Below are positions 42,412 through 50,920 of a DNA stretch of 64,000 bases, piece by piece. The number at the start of each line of letters is the position of its first letter. Position 1 is the stretch's first letter. The stretch is from positions 5,183 through 69,182 of the forward strand of contig NZ_JANDMF010000030.1 in NCBI RefSeq assembly GCF_031626875.1, in the 5' to 3' direction. This DNA is from Clostridium sp031626875 (GTDB lineage: Bacteria > Bacillota > Clostridia > Clostridiales > Clostridiaceae). A model generated the notes under the pieces. It had not been told where the DNA came from. It saw only the letters and a list, made by a program, of their open reading frames with translations, and made no database searches. The position numbers and the translations under genes were made by a program.

Positions 42412-42440
42412 ATTATATCCTCTTGGTATTTCAATGTCAA
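42412..42440 (-). promoter_or_regulatory. Promoter of the proS T-box transcript
   Basis: Minus-strand consensus TTGACA (42435-42440) and TATAAT (42412-42417) are separated by 17 nt. The -35 overlaps the end of ispD. Confidence 0.85.
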
Positions 42441-43114
42441 TATTGCTTTAATATATACTCTGCTAATAGTAAATCTTCTGGAGTTGTTATCTTTATATTT
42501 TCATATTCTCCATCATAAAGATATACTTTATATCCATAGTTTTCAACTACCATAGTATCATCGGTTACTATAATTTTATCTTTTTTCACCTTTTCATGAC
42601 ATTCCTTTATAATCTCAAATTTAAAAACTTGAGGAGTTTGTACGGATACTAACTCCGCCCTATTAAGAGTTTCTTTAGCGAAAGATTTTTCTCCTTTAAT
42701 CTTTATTGTATCTTTCGGCATAACCCCTGAAGCTGCTGCTCCATATTTAATAGCATATTCTATCCCTTTATTAATTATCTCTTTAGAAGTAAAAGGCCTT
42801 GCGCCATCATGAATCAACACAATATCAGTTTTTTTTAACGATTTCAATCCATTATAAACTGAATCTTGCCTCTCCTTACCACCTTCTACTATATTATTAA
42901 CTTTTAAAGAATACTTATCCAACACTTCTTTTTTACAATACTCAATTTCATCTTTAGGAAGTACTAGCACTATCTCATCTATTTGATTACACTCTAAAAA
43001 TCTTTTTATTGTATAATATAAAATAGGTTTCCCATTTATATGAATAAATTGTTTACTTATATCTTTACCTATTCGTTTTCCTCTTCCACCTGCTAAAATT
43101 ATTGCAGAAACCAT
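42437..43114 (-). CDS. ispD: 2-C-methyl-D-erythritol 4-phosphate cytidylyltransferase
   Basis: IspD makes CDP-methylerythritol in the MEP isoprenoid pathway. The 225-aa protein has the nucleotide-binding SAIILAGGRGKRIGKDISKQ, LIHDGARPF and MPKDTIKIKG motifs. The start (MVSAIILAGG) has AAGGAG 9 nt upstream; an upstream in-frame codon would add 14 unrelated residues. It lies directly downstream of the PIN/TRAM gene, as in B. subtilis yacL-ispD. Confidence 0.96.
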   Translation of the reverse strand: MVSAIILAGGRGKRIGKDISKQFIHINGKPILYYTIKRFLECNQIDEIVLVLPKDEIEYCKKEVLDKYSLKVNNIVEGGKERQDSVYNGLKSLKKTDIVLIHDGARPFTSKEIINKGIEYAIKYGAAASGVMPKDTIKIKGEKSFAKETLNRAELVSVQTPQVFKFEIIKECHEKVKKDKIIVTDDTMVVENYGYKVYLYDGEYENIKITTPEDLLLAEYILKQY

Positions 43115-43133
43115 TGTTTTATTCTCCTTGTCT

Positions 43134-44228
43134 TTAACTTTCTTTAGGTTTAGCAAAAATCATCCTTCCTGCAGCAGTTTGAAGAACTGATGTAACTATT
43201 ACATCTATTCTTTCGCCAATAAGCTTCTTACCATTTTCAACAACAATCATTGTACCATCATCTAAATATGCTATTCCTTGACTTGATTCTTTTCCATCCT
43301 TAACTACATCAACGGTCATTTCTTCACCAGGTATAACTACAGGCTTTATTGCATTTGATAATTCATTTATATTTAGTACTGGTACTCCTTGAACTTCTGC
43401 TACTTTATTTAAATTATAGTCATTTGTTATAACTTTTCCATTTAAATTTTGTGCAAGTTTCAAAAGTTTACTATCAACTTCTGCAATCTTTGGAAAATCA
43501 CCTTCCCATATTTGTGTCTCTATAGTTAATTCTTTTTGAATCTTGTTTAATATATCTAAGCCTCTTCTTCCTCTTGTTCTTTTCAATGAATCTGATGAAT
43601 CCGAAATATGTCGTAATTCATCCAAAACAAAATTAGGAATCACTAATGGCCCTTCTATAAAACCAGTTTCACATATATCAAATATTCTACCATCTATTAT
43701 TACTGATGTATCTAACACTTTTGGAATTGCTTTAACAGTATTTTTTGACTTTTTCTCCTTTGTTGTGCTACTTTTCTTTAAATTTAAAAGTATATTATTA
43801 ATATCATTTTTCTTCTTAATCATAATATCCATTCCAATTATCGCCACTATAATATTTAACAATATAACTGCTAATGGCCCAAGAACTCTATGAATGGATA
43901 ATAATGGTTTAGATAATATACTAGTTATAATTAATGCAATTAATGCACCTACAGCTCCATATAGTATTTCACTTATTGTCAATTTTTGTATATTTTTTTC
44001 TACATATTCAATAAGTTCTGCTATAGCTGTATAAATTCTTGGAGATAACAAATAAAGAATAATACCGAATATCAAAGAAATAAGAATTAAAAATAGAATT
44101 CCTCCATAGGAATCTGAAAAAAATCCTAATTTTTGTACTGAAGAAACAGATAGAATAGCTGCTCCAATTACATAACCTGTTATTAATCCAGCTATTGAAA
44201 AAATCCCTCTTGTTAATTTTTTTAACAT
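43134..44228 (-). CDS. Membrane PIN/TRAM-domain protein (YacL-like)
   Basis: The 364-aa protein has four predicted membrane helices (about 8-28, 42-62, 90-107 and 115-135). A PIN nuclease domain follows from about 170 (VLDTSVIIDGRIFDICETGF with first acidic residue D173, and ITNDYNLNKVAEV). It ends in a TRAM RNA-binding domain (about 300-355). It matches the B. subtilis YacL family, whose function is poorly defined. A promoter lies upstream and ispD follows. Confidence 0.9.
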   Translation of the reverse strand: MLKKLTRGIFSIAGLITGYVIGAAILSVSSVQKLGFFSDSYGGILFLILISLIFGIILYLLSPRIYTAIAELIEYVEKNIQKLTISEILYGAVGALIALIITSILSKPLLSIHRVLGPLAVILLNIIVAIIGMDIMIKKKNDINNILLNLKKSSTTKEKKSKNTVKAIPKVLDTSVIIDGRIFDICETGFIEGPLVIPNFVLDELRHISDSSDSLKRTRGRRGLDILNKIQKELTIETQIWEGDFPKIAEVDSKLLKLAQNLNGKVITNDYNLNKVAEVQGVPVLNINELSNAIKPVVIPGEEMTVDVVKDGKESSQGIAYLDDGTMIVVENGKKLIGERIDVIVTSVLQTAAGRMIFAKPKES

Positions 44229-44302
44229 TTCTTCACCTCCCTATATAATTATTGACATTTTTCTTACAATAAATCAATTAACATAATATTTAATCCAATT
44301 TT

Positions 44303-44330
44303 ATTATAACATACTGAATTTAAGTCTCAA
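44303..44330 (-). promoter_or_regulatory. Candidate promoter of the PIN/TRAM gene
   Basis: Minus-strand TTGAGA (44325-44330), 16-nt spacer, TATAAT (44303-44308) with a TGT extension. The rest of the 281-nt divergent gap (44229-44509) is A+T rich; I see no further conserved element in it. Confidence 0.65.
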
Positions 44331-44509
44331 ATCAATAATTAATAAATTCAGATTTTTTTAATTTTTTACCCCCTATGAATTTTACAAATCCTTGTTTATT
44401 ATAATATAGTAATGACATAAAACTTAAACCGTATATTTTCAGTAAAGTATTTTTATTACTGTAATATAGCTACAATCACATCTTTAAAAATACAGAGGAG
44501 TTGATACTC

Positions 44510-44905
44510 ATGAAGGATATAATTTTTGATGAATTTCAAAATTCAGTAAACGAATCATTACTTAGACACAAAAGTATTGTGGACTTAATGTCAAAATATA
44601 CTGAATCCAGTGCAAGAGTAAATAGAGCTATTGCTAAAGCTGTTACAAACTGTGGTTGTATTAAAATTAATGCAGCAAAACAACACTTATTAGAAGAAAA
44701 CTCCATAGAATATATATCTGATTGTTTAAATACACACGTTGAAGGTAAGTTATGTGATAATTGTCGTGAAGTAATTGAACGAGAGATGGGAAACAATTTA
44801 TTTTATTTAACCTCACTTTGCAATGATTTGGACATTAGCTTATATGATATATTAATAAAGGAACAGGATAAAATTAATACTTTAGGTAAATTTACATTTA
44901 GATAA
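44510..44905 (+). CDS. Small cysteine-containing protein of unknown function
   Basis: A 131-aa cytosolic, largely helical protein with no signal peptide or membrane segment. It begins MKDIIFDEFQNSVNESLLRH. It has a central NCGCIKINAAKQHL stretch and later CLNTHVEGKLCDNCREVIER, so its Cys residues could form a metal site (CGC and CDNC). The ATG start has AGGAG 9 nt upstream. It is the only plus-strand gene between disA and the PIN/TRAM gene, convergent with disA over a shared terminator. I do not recognise a family firmly and assign no function. Confidence 0.8.
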   Translation: MKDIIFDEFQNSVNESLLRHKSIVDLMSKYTESSARVNRAIAKAVTNCGCIKINAAKQHLLEENSIEYISDCLNTHVEGKLCDNCREVIEREMGNNLFYLTSLCNDLDISLYDILIKEQDKINTLGKFTFR

Positions 44906-44907
44906 TC

Positions 44908-44958
44908 AAGAAGGATTGTTATAAAATTACTTTAATTCATTTTATAACAATCCTTAAT
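44908..44958. terminator. Bidirectional terminator between the orphan gene and disA
   Basis: AAGGATTGTTATAAAAT (44911-44927) and its exact complement (44939-44955) form a 17-bp stem with an 11-nt loop between the convergent genes. A/T-rich flanks serve either direction. Confidence 0.8.
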
Positions 44959-44964
44959 AAAGAA

Positions 44965-46029
44965 TTATAATTGCTTGTTAAGATAAACTTGTTCACTTAT
45001 TCTTTTTAAGCCTGATCGTATTGTTCTTGCTCTAGCTTCTCCAATTCCTTCTACTTTATCTAAATCATCTATTTCTGCTTCTATTATACTTGTCAGATCT
45101 TTAAATTCTCTAATTAAATTTTCTATTACATTAGAAGGTATTCTTTGAACCTTACTTAATACTCTATATCCTTTTGGAGATATTAGCGTTTCAACCAAAG
45201 GCTCTCCCCCATAACCAATCACTCTGCCAATAGCTTCTAAATCTAATAATTCACTTTGAGACAATTTTTGAATATTTTTATATACATCATTCGACTTCAT
45301 TCCATCTACTAGGTAATCTTTTATTAATAAAATTCCATCTCGTTCTATATTTTTGGCTAATTCATTTAATTGCATAGAAATCAATCTACCTTCATTTCCA
45401 AGTTCTAATATGTAAATTTCTATTTCTTCAACAATTCTCAACACCATCTCTGTTCTTTGAATAGCTGTTACAACATCAAATAATGTAGTTAAGTCTTGAA
45501 ATTCCAATAAATTCAAGTTATTAACTAATCGTTCTAATACAGTAACATATTTCTCAAGTGTTTGAATTGCTTGATTTGCTTTCTCTAATATTACACTACT
45601 TTCTCTCAAGACATACTTAATATCACCTTTATAAACAGTTATCATGTTTCTTCTTTGTGAAATAGCTACTACAATATCTCCTGTTTGTTTAGCAACTCTA
45701 TGAGCTGTTCTATGTCTAGTTCCTGTTTCAAAAGTTGCTATAGATGAATCTGGTAACAACTGTATATTCGCAGAGATTATTTTCTTTAAATCTTTACTTA
45801 AAATTATTGCTCCATCCATCTTAGCTAGTTCATAAACATATGCAGCAGTATATTCAGAATTTATTAAAAAACCACCATCAGCAATTTTCATAATCTCTTC
45901 ACTATCACTTAAAACCAATAACCCTCCAGTCTTAGCTTTTAAAATATTTTCAAGACCTTCTCTTAAGGCTGTTCCTGGACACATTATTTTCAATATCTTT
46001 TGTATTTCTAAATCTTTTTCTAACCTCAT
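44965..46029 (-). CDS. disA: DNA-integrity-scanning diadenylate cyclase DisA
   Basis: DisA makes cyclic di-AMP from two ATP and responds to branched DNA. The 354-aa protein has the DAC domain with DGA (72-74) and GTRHRTAHR (103-111), a helical linker, and a C-terminal helix-hairpin-helix DNA-binding domain (KVEGIGEARARTIRSG). All catalytic motifs are present. It lies 13 nt after radA, the conserved radA-disA pair. The c-di-AMP receptor DarA is also encoded in this window. Confidence 0.98.
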   Translation of the reverse strand: MRLEKDLEIQKILKIMCPGTALREGLENILKAKTGGLLVLSDSEEIMKIADGGFLINSEYTAAYVYELAKMDGAIILSKDLKKIISANIQLLPDSSIATFETGTRHRTAHRVAKQTGDIVVAISQRRNMITVYKGDIKYVLRESSVILEKANQAIQTLEKYVTVLERLVNNLNLLEFQDLTTLFDVVTAIQRTEMVLRIVEEIEIYILELGNEGRLISMQLNELAKNIERDGILLIKDYLVDGMKSNDVYKNIQKLSQSELLDLEAIGRVIGYGGEPLVETLISPKGYRVLSKVQRIPSNVIENLIREFKDLTSIIEAEIDDLDKVEGIGEARARTIRSGLKRISEQVYLNKQL

Positions 46030-46042
46030 ATACCCACCTCAC

Positions 46043-47410
46043 TTATAAAACTTTTCCTATTACTTCTCTTAAGTTATTAACCCCTATTATATTTATTCCT
46101 ACATTTTTTATTTTATCTTTATTTCTATAAGGTAAAATTGCATACTCAAAGCCCATTTTTTCAGCTTCATTTACTAATCTATCAGCAGAATTGATAGGTC
46201 GTATTTCTCCTGTCAACCCTACTTCTCCAATTATCATTACCTTTGGCAAAGAGACACCCTTGTTCTTAGCACTTGATAATAAAGCTATTGCTAAACCTAA
46301 ATCTGCAGTTGTTCCTTCTATATTTAATCCACCTACCACATTAACATAAACATCATGATTATAAAATGGGACTCTTAATTTTTTCTCTAAAACTGCAAGT
46401 ATTAAACTTAACCTTTGATTATCTATCCCTACTGCAGTTCGCCTTGGCATTGGTGCATTAGTTTGAGTAACTAATGCTTGTATTTCTACTAATATAGGCC
46501 TAGTTCCTTCCATAATTCCTATTACAACAGAACCTTCTTGATTAAAGGTAGTATCTTCTAAGAACATTTTAGAAGGATCATATATCTCAACAAGTCCCTC
46601 TTGTTGCATTTCAAACACCCCTATTTCACTTGTTGTTCCAAAACGGTTCTTCATCGTTCTTAGTATTCTAAATTCTTCTGTTCTTTCACCTTGAAAATAT
46701 AAAACAGTATCAACCATATGTTCCAAAACCCTAGGTCCTGCCAATTCTCCTTGCTTAGTTACATGAGCTACTATAAAAAGTGGTATATTATTATTCTTTC
46801 CTATTCTCATAATCTGATTTGAACACTCTTTTACTTGAGAGACACTTCCTGGTGCAGATGTAACCCCTTCTTTATATATAGTTTGAATAGAATCTATTAT
46901 TACAAATATAGGCTTAACTTCATCTATATATGCTTCTATAGTATCCAAATTCGTTTCTGATACTATATATAAGTTGTTAGATGTTGCCCCTAATCTATCT
47001 CCTCTAATTTTTATTTGCTCTTCTGATTCCTCACCTGATACATATAATACTTTACCATAACTAGTTGCTATATTATTGGCAGTTTGAAGTAGCAATGTTG
47101 ATTTTCCTATACCAGGATCTCCTGATATAAGAGTCAATGATCCTTTTACTAGTCCTCCACCTAAAACCCTATCTAATTCTTTTAAATTTGTTTTGAATCG
47201 TTCTTTATTTCCAGATTTGATATCCATAATGCTTTTTGGCATATTCTCTGGAAGAATTTTTTTGGTTACCTTAGCTTTATTACTTGTTAAATTTTCTTTA
47301 ACTTCTTCAACAAAGGTATTCCAAGCATTACAAGAAGGGCACTTCCCAAGCCATCTTGGTGACTCATATCCACATTGTTGACATGTAAATATTGATTTAA
47401 TTTTTGCCAT
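46043..47410 (-). CDS. radA: DNA repair protein RadA
   Basis: RadA (Sms) is a RecA-like helicase that promotes branch migration. The 455-aa protein has an N-terminal zinc finger (C10, C13, C24, C27), Walker A GDPGIGKST (98-106), the RadA KNRFG motif near 251 and a C-terminal Lon-protease-like domain (VNVVGGLNIEGTTADLGLAI). It is co-oriented with disA, with which RadA interacts in B. subtilis. Confidence 0.98.
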   Translation of the reverse strand: MAKIKSIFTCQQCGYESPRWLGKCPSCNAWNTFVEEVKENLTSNKAKVTKKILPENMPKSIMDIKSGNKERFKTNLKELDRVLGGGLVKGSLTLISGDPGIGKSTLLLQTANNIATSYGKVLYVSGEESEEQIKIRGDRLGATSNNLYIVSETNLDTIEAYIDEVKPIFVIIDSIQTIYKEGVTSAPGSVSQVKECSNQIMRIGKNNNIPLFIVAHVTKQGELAGPRVLEHMVDTVLYFQGERTEEFRILRTMKNRFGTTSEIGVFEMQQEGLVEIYDPSKMFLEDTTFNQEGSVVIGIMEGTRPILVEIQALVTQTNAPMPRRTAVGIDNQRLSLILAVLEKKLRVPFYNHDVYVNVVGGLNIEGTTADLGLAIALLSSAKNKGVSLPKVMIIGEVGLTGEIRPINSADRLVNEAEKMGFEYAILPYRNKDKIKNVGINIIGVNNLREVIGKVL

Positions 47411-47840
47411 TAATACTCCTCTTCTCTAATAAAACTAAGAAAACTATAACATTATTTTCCCTTTAATAATAACATAAATTCTGAAACCATTAATAGTTAT
47501 TACATCAATTTATTTAAATATTATTAAATAATAAAATAAATTTCTTATATATTACCATAAATTATTAAAATATCAATATATTCTTTCAATAAGTTAATAT
47601 ACATTAAATAGAATAAAAATTAAATTACAAACAAATACTAAAGAATGATATTACTATTTATAGAAATATTATTAAATTTCTAAGGTATAATAAAAAAATA
47701 TAATTAATTTTTATTCACATTAAAAAAATTCTATTAATAACATGTCAAAAGTTATTAATATACATATTATATATTGTAAAAGTCAAAAAAAAAGAGTAAT
47801 CTATTATTAAATAATAATTGTAATTAAGGAGGTATTTAAT
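47411..47840. other. 430-nt A+T-rich gap between radA and a glutaredoxin gene
   Basis: This divergent gap is extremely A+T rich, with many short poly-A and poly-T tracts. It should contain the promoters of radA (minus) and the glutaredoxin (plus), but I found no pair of boxes I would defend. I see no coding frame, RNA gene or repeat array. The AAGGAGG before the glutaredoxin (47827-47833) is the only clear signal. Confidence 0.5.
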
Positions 47841-48068
47841 ATGATAAAAGTATATACTACTAATTCCTGTCCTTGGTGTGTTAAGGCTAAGAATTATTTA
47901 AAATCAAAGAATATAGCATTTGAAGAATATAATGTAGGCGAAGATATGTCTGCAAGAGAAGAAATGCTAAAAAAATCTAAGCAAATGGGAGTACCTGTTT
48001 TAGACATAAATGGGACTGTTATTATTGGTTTTGATAAACCAGCTATTGATACAGCATTAGATAAATAA
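47841..48068 (+). CDS. Glutaredoxin-like protein, CPWC type (copy 1)
   Basis: A 75-aa thioredoxin-fold protein. It has the redox-active CPWC motif at 10-13 (VYTTNSCPWCVKAKNYL), the cis-proline stretch MGVPVLDING and the GFDK motif. It resembles NrdH/glutaredoxin family proteins. Its partner is unknown; a paralogue lies 1.5 kb away beside trxB. It is convergent with gapN across a shared terminator and has AAGGAGG upstream. Confidence 0.92.
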   Translation: MIKVYTTNSCPWCVKAKNYLKSKNIAFEEYNVGEDMSAREEMLKKSKQMGVPVLDINGTVIIGFDKPAIDTALDK

Positions 48069-48111
48069 AAAAATAAGACTAGAGCCGTTATTGCTCTAGT
48101 CTTATTTTTTT
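48067..48111. terminator. Bidirectional terminator between glutaredoxin copy 1 and gapN
   Basis: AAAAAATAAGACTAGAGC and GCTCTAGTCTTATTTTTT form an 18-bp stem around a CGTTATT loop, with A runs and T runs on both sides, serving both convergent genes. Confidence 0.9.
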
Positions 48112-49570
48112 AATTGTTAATATTTATTACAACTGCCTTAGGTCTTGACATAGCTTCTATAGAATACCTAATACCTTGAGTCCCTAATCCTGATGCTTTA
48201 ACTCCTAAAAACGGAAAATGATCAGGCCCTCTTTCTGTTTTATTATTCACTTGAACAGTTCCTACCTCTAATCTATCTGAAACATAAAAAGCTTCATTTA
48301 TGTTATTAGTAAAAACAGCTGATTGAAGCCCATATTCTGACTGATTGGCTATTTCTATTGCTTCATCCTTATCCTTTACCCTTATTATTGGTAAAACGGG
48401 GCCAAATGGTTCTTCCCAAGCTAATCTCATTTCTCTTGTTACATTATCAAATAGTGTAGGATATATTATATTTCCCTCTCTATTCCCACCAACCACAAGA
48501 GTTGCTCCCTTTTCTCTAGCATCCTTAATAAGTCCTTCTACAAAATCAACTGCTTTTTCATTAATTAAAGGGACAACGTCAGCATCACCTTCAAGAGGGT
48601 TGCCTACCTTAAGTTTTTTAATATCTCTCTTTAAAATATCAACTAACTTATCTGCAATTGTATCTATAACTAAAATTCTCTTAACTGCTGTGCATCTTTG
48701 TCCTGAATAAGAAAATGCACCTGCTACTATATTTTTAGCTGTTAATTCAAGATCTGCATCTTCTAAAACAATTGCAGCATCTTTTCCTCCAAGTTCCATA
48801 AGTAATGGAACCATATTAGTTATAGAAGAAATTCTTTTTCCTACTTCAGTACTTCCTGTAAAGTTTATAAAATTTATTTCTGGATGAGTTACAACATAAT
48901 CTCCAATTTCACTTCCTTTACCTGTTATGGAATTTAACGCTCCACTTGGAAGACCTGCCTCTTGAAATATCTTTACTAAATGTAAAGCTGTAATACTCCC
49001 TTGTGTTGCTGGTTTTAATACTACTGTATTCCCAGCCATAAGTGCTGGAGCTATTTTAGATGCTGCCAAATTAAGAGGATAGTTAAATGGAGATATAGCA
49101 AGAACTACTCCTAAAGGTTCCCTAGTTACTACAGATACCTTATCTCTTTTATATCCCGGAAAACTTTCAGCAGGCAAACTTTCTCCTGCAATATTTTTAG
49201 CTGTATCTGCAGTAAATCTAATAAAATCTGCAGTTCTTATAATTTCTGACTTAGCACTTTTTTTATCTTTTGCAACTTCATGCATCATTATATTAGCTAA
49301 CTCTTCTACTGTATCTTCTAAAATATCTGCAACCTTATGGAGAACTTTTGCCTTTTCACTTATCGGAACCAATTTCCAAGCCCTTTGTGCTTCTTTTGCG
49401 ACTCTGATAGCTTTATCAACTTCCCCAGTATTCATAGCTCCAACTTTTCCAACCAAGCTTCCATCAACTGGTGAATTAATTTCAATCAACTTACTATCAT
49501 CTGCAATTACCCAATCTCCTCCAATTAAATTTTTATAAATTTTATCTTTGCTACATAAATTATTAAACAT
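48110..49570 (-). CDS. gapN: NADP-dependent non-phosphorylating glyceraldehyde-3-phosphate dehydrogenase
   Basis: GapN oxidises glyceraldehyde-3-phosphate directly to 3-phosphoglycerate, making NADPH but no ATP. The 486-aa aldehyde dehydrogenase has N162 (SPFNYP), E259 in LMELGGKDAAIVLEDADLEL and catalytic C293 in GQRCTAVKR. The ELGGKDAA...SGQRCTAVKR pattern is that of GapN rather than generic ALDH. It lies 15 nt after a glutaredoxin, which itself lies 16 nt after trxB, so it should be co-transcribed with thiol-redox genes. Confidence 0.93.
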   Translation of the reverse strand: MFNNLCSKDKIYKNLIGGDWVIADDSKLIEINSPVDGSLVGKVGAMNTGEVDKAIRVAKEAQRAWKLVPISEKAKVLHKVADILEDTVEELANIMMHEVAKDKKSAKSEIIRTADFIRFTADTAKNIAGESLPAESFPGYKRDKVSVVTREPLGVVLAISPFNYPLNLAASKIAPALMAGNTVVLKPATQGSITALHLVKIFQEAGLPSGALNSITGKGSEIGDYVVTHPEINFINFTGSTEVGKRISSITNMVPLLMELGGKDAAIVLEDADLELTAKNIVAGAFSYSGQRCTAVKRILVIDTIADKLVDILKRDIKKLKVGNPLEGDADVVPLINEKAVDFVEGLIKDAREKGATLVVGGNREGNIIYPTLFDNVTREMRLAWEEPFGPVLPIIRVKDKDEAIEIANQSEYGLQSAVFTNNINEAFYVSDRLEVGTVQVNNKTERGPDHFPFLGVKASGLGTQGIRYSIEAMSRPKAVVININN

Positions 49571-49585
49571 TTTTTCACCTCAATC

Positions 49586-49810
49586 TTAACCTAAAATTTT
49601 ATCTATTTTATCTTTATCAAAGCCAACCACAACTTTTCCATTATACTCCATAACTGGTACAGACCTTTGTCCTGAGACTTTAAATACTTCCTCTCTATCT
49701 TCATGTTTATCTGCAACATTTATTTCCTGAAATTTTACCCCTTTGATATCTAAATATTTCTTTAATTTTACACACCATGGACACCAAGATGTTGAATAAA
49801 TTTTTATCAT
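49586..49810 (-). CDS. Glutaredoxin-like protein, CPWC type (copy 2)
   Basis: A 74-aa thioredoxin-fold protein with CPWC at 10-13 (YSTSWCPWCVKLKKYL), RSVPVMEYNG (cis-Pro) and VVGFDKDKIDKIL. It is a paralogue of the gene at 47841-48068. It lies between trxB and gapN in one operon, so it is the likely disulfide partner of this TrxB (inference). Confidence 0.92.
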   Translation of the reverse strand: MIKIYSTSWCPWCVKLKKYLDIKGVKFQEINVADKHEDREEVFKVSGQRSVPVMEYNGKVVVGFDKDKIDKILG

Positions 49811-49826
49811 AATATGCTCTCCTAAT

Positions 49827-50750
49827 CTACTTTATATATTTTTCTACCTCTAATGCTGCTATAGTTCCATCTGCCACTGCAGTAGTTATCTGTCTATACA
49901 CTTTATCTCTAACATCACCAGCTGCAAATACACCTGGTATATTAGTCTTCATACTTTCATCTGTTATAATATATCCATTTGAAGTTAAATCAATGTATTC
50001 TTCTACTTCCTTAGTCTTAGGTTCTGTTCCAATATATCCAAATACAGCATCTATTTCTATCTCTCGTTCTCCATTTGTAAGAGTATTTCTTAATATTGCT
50101 TTCTTAACAAAATTTTCACCTGTAACATCTACAAGGTCTTCATTGTACAAAATTTCTATTTTAGGATTATTTACAGCTTCATCAAATACAGATCTCTCAC
50201 CTCTAAAATAATCATACCTTCTTATTATATAAACTTTCTTTGCAAATTTTGATAAAAACACAGCTTCTTCTAAGGCTGCATTTCCACCACCTACAACCCC
50301 TACAATTTTATCTGAATATATTGCCCCATCACAAACAGCACAATAATGAATTCCCTTTCCTGAAAATTTTTCTTCACTTGGAATAGGTAACTTTTTAGGT
50401 GTTGCACCTGTTGCTATAATAACTGACTTAGTATTATAAATATAATTTTCAGTTTCTATTATTTTTTTATCTTCAGATAAATCTAGATTTAATATTGGAT
50501 CAAACTCATCAATTAAAGCTCCTGCTTGTTCTGCTTGTTCCTGCATCTTATCTGCTAATGATGCTCCATCTATTTCTTTAAATCCCGGATAATTTTCTAT
50601 TAGATAACTATTTCTAACCTGCCCTCCTAAAAAAGCATTCTCTAAAAGAATCATATTTACCTTAGCCCTAGCAGCATATATAGCAGCTGTTAGTCCAGCT
50701 GGTCCTCCCCCTAAAATCACCAAATCTATATCTTTAACTTCCTTACTCAT
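49827..50750 (-). CDS. trxB: Thioredoxin-disulfide reductase
   Basis: TrxB passes electrons from NAD(P)H or another donor through FAD to a disulfide protein. The 307-aa protein has FAD-binding GGGPAG (14-19), the redox CAVC (137-140) and a second nucleotide-binding GVVGGGNAA (151-159). The NADPH signature, usually HRRDxFR, reads RRYDYFR (177-183). Donor specificity is therefore uncertain. The ATG start has AAAGGAG 8 nt upstream; an earlier in-frame start would add 16 residues. It is the first gene of a trxB-grx-gapN operon. Confidence 0.95.
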   Translation of the reverse strand: MSKEVKDIDLVILGGGPAGLTAAIYAARAKVNMILLENAFLGGQVRNSYLIENYPGFKEIDGASLADKMQEQAEQAGALIDEFDPILNLDLSEDKKIIETENYIYNTKSVIIATGATPKKLPIPSEEKFSGKGIHYCAVCDGAIYSDKIVGVVGGGNAALEEAVFLSKFAKKVYIIRRYDYFRGERSVFDEAVNNPKIEILYNEDLVDVTGENFVKKAILRNTLTNGEREIEIDAVFGYIGTEPKTKEVEEYIDLTSNGYIITDESMKTNIPGVFAAGDVRDKVYRQITTAVADGTIAALEVEKYIK

Positions 50751-50770
50751 ATATGTCACTCCTTTATTAT

Positions 50771-50798
50771 ATTTTATCACATTATTTTTATTAATCAA
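50771..50798 (-). promoter_or_regulatory. Candidate promoter of trxB-grx-gapN
   Basis: Minus-strand TTGATT (50793-50798), 16-nt spacer, TAAAAT (50771-50776) with a TGA extension. It lies downstream of the clpC terminator. Confidence 0.55.
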
Positions 50799-50869
50799 TA
50801 ATAATTATTCTTTAATAATATATGCTTTAATTTATATAATTATTATTTCACTTATATTAATGTATTATC

Positions 50870-50913
50870 ATAAAAAAGTTGCTACAAAAAAATATTTGTA
50901 ACAACTTTTAATT
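50870..50913 (-). terminator. Terminator after clpC
   Basis: AAAAGTTGTTACAAA and TTTGTAGCAACTTTT form a stem of about 15 bp with one G-T pair, followed by a T run on the minus strand, 10 nt after the clpC stop. It ends the ctsR operon. Confidence 0.85.
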
Positions 50914-50920
50914 TATTATT

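Noticed and set aside
47411..47840. A+T-rich gap as a possible replication origin or unwinding element
   Set aside because: No DnaA-box cluster or iterons are visible; it is simply the A+T-rich divergent promoter region of radA and a glutaredoxin.
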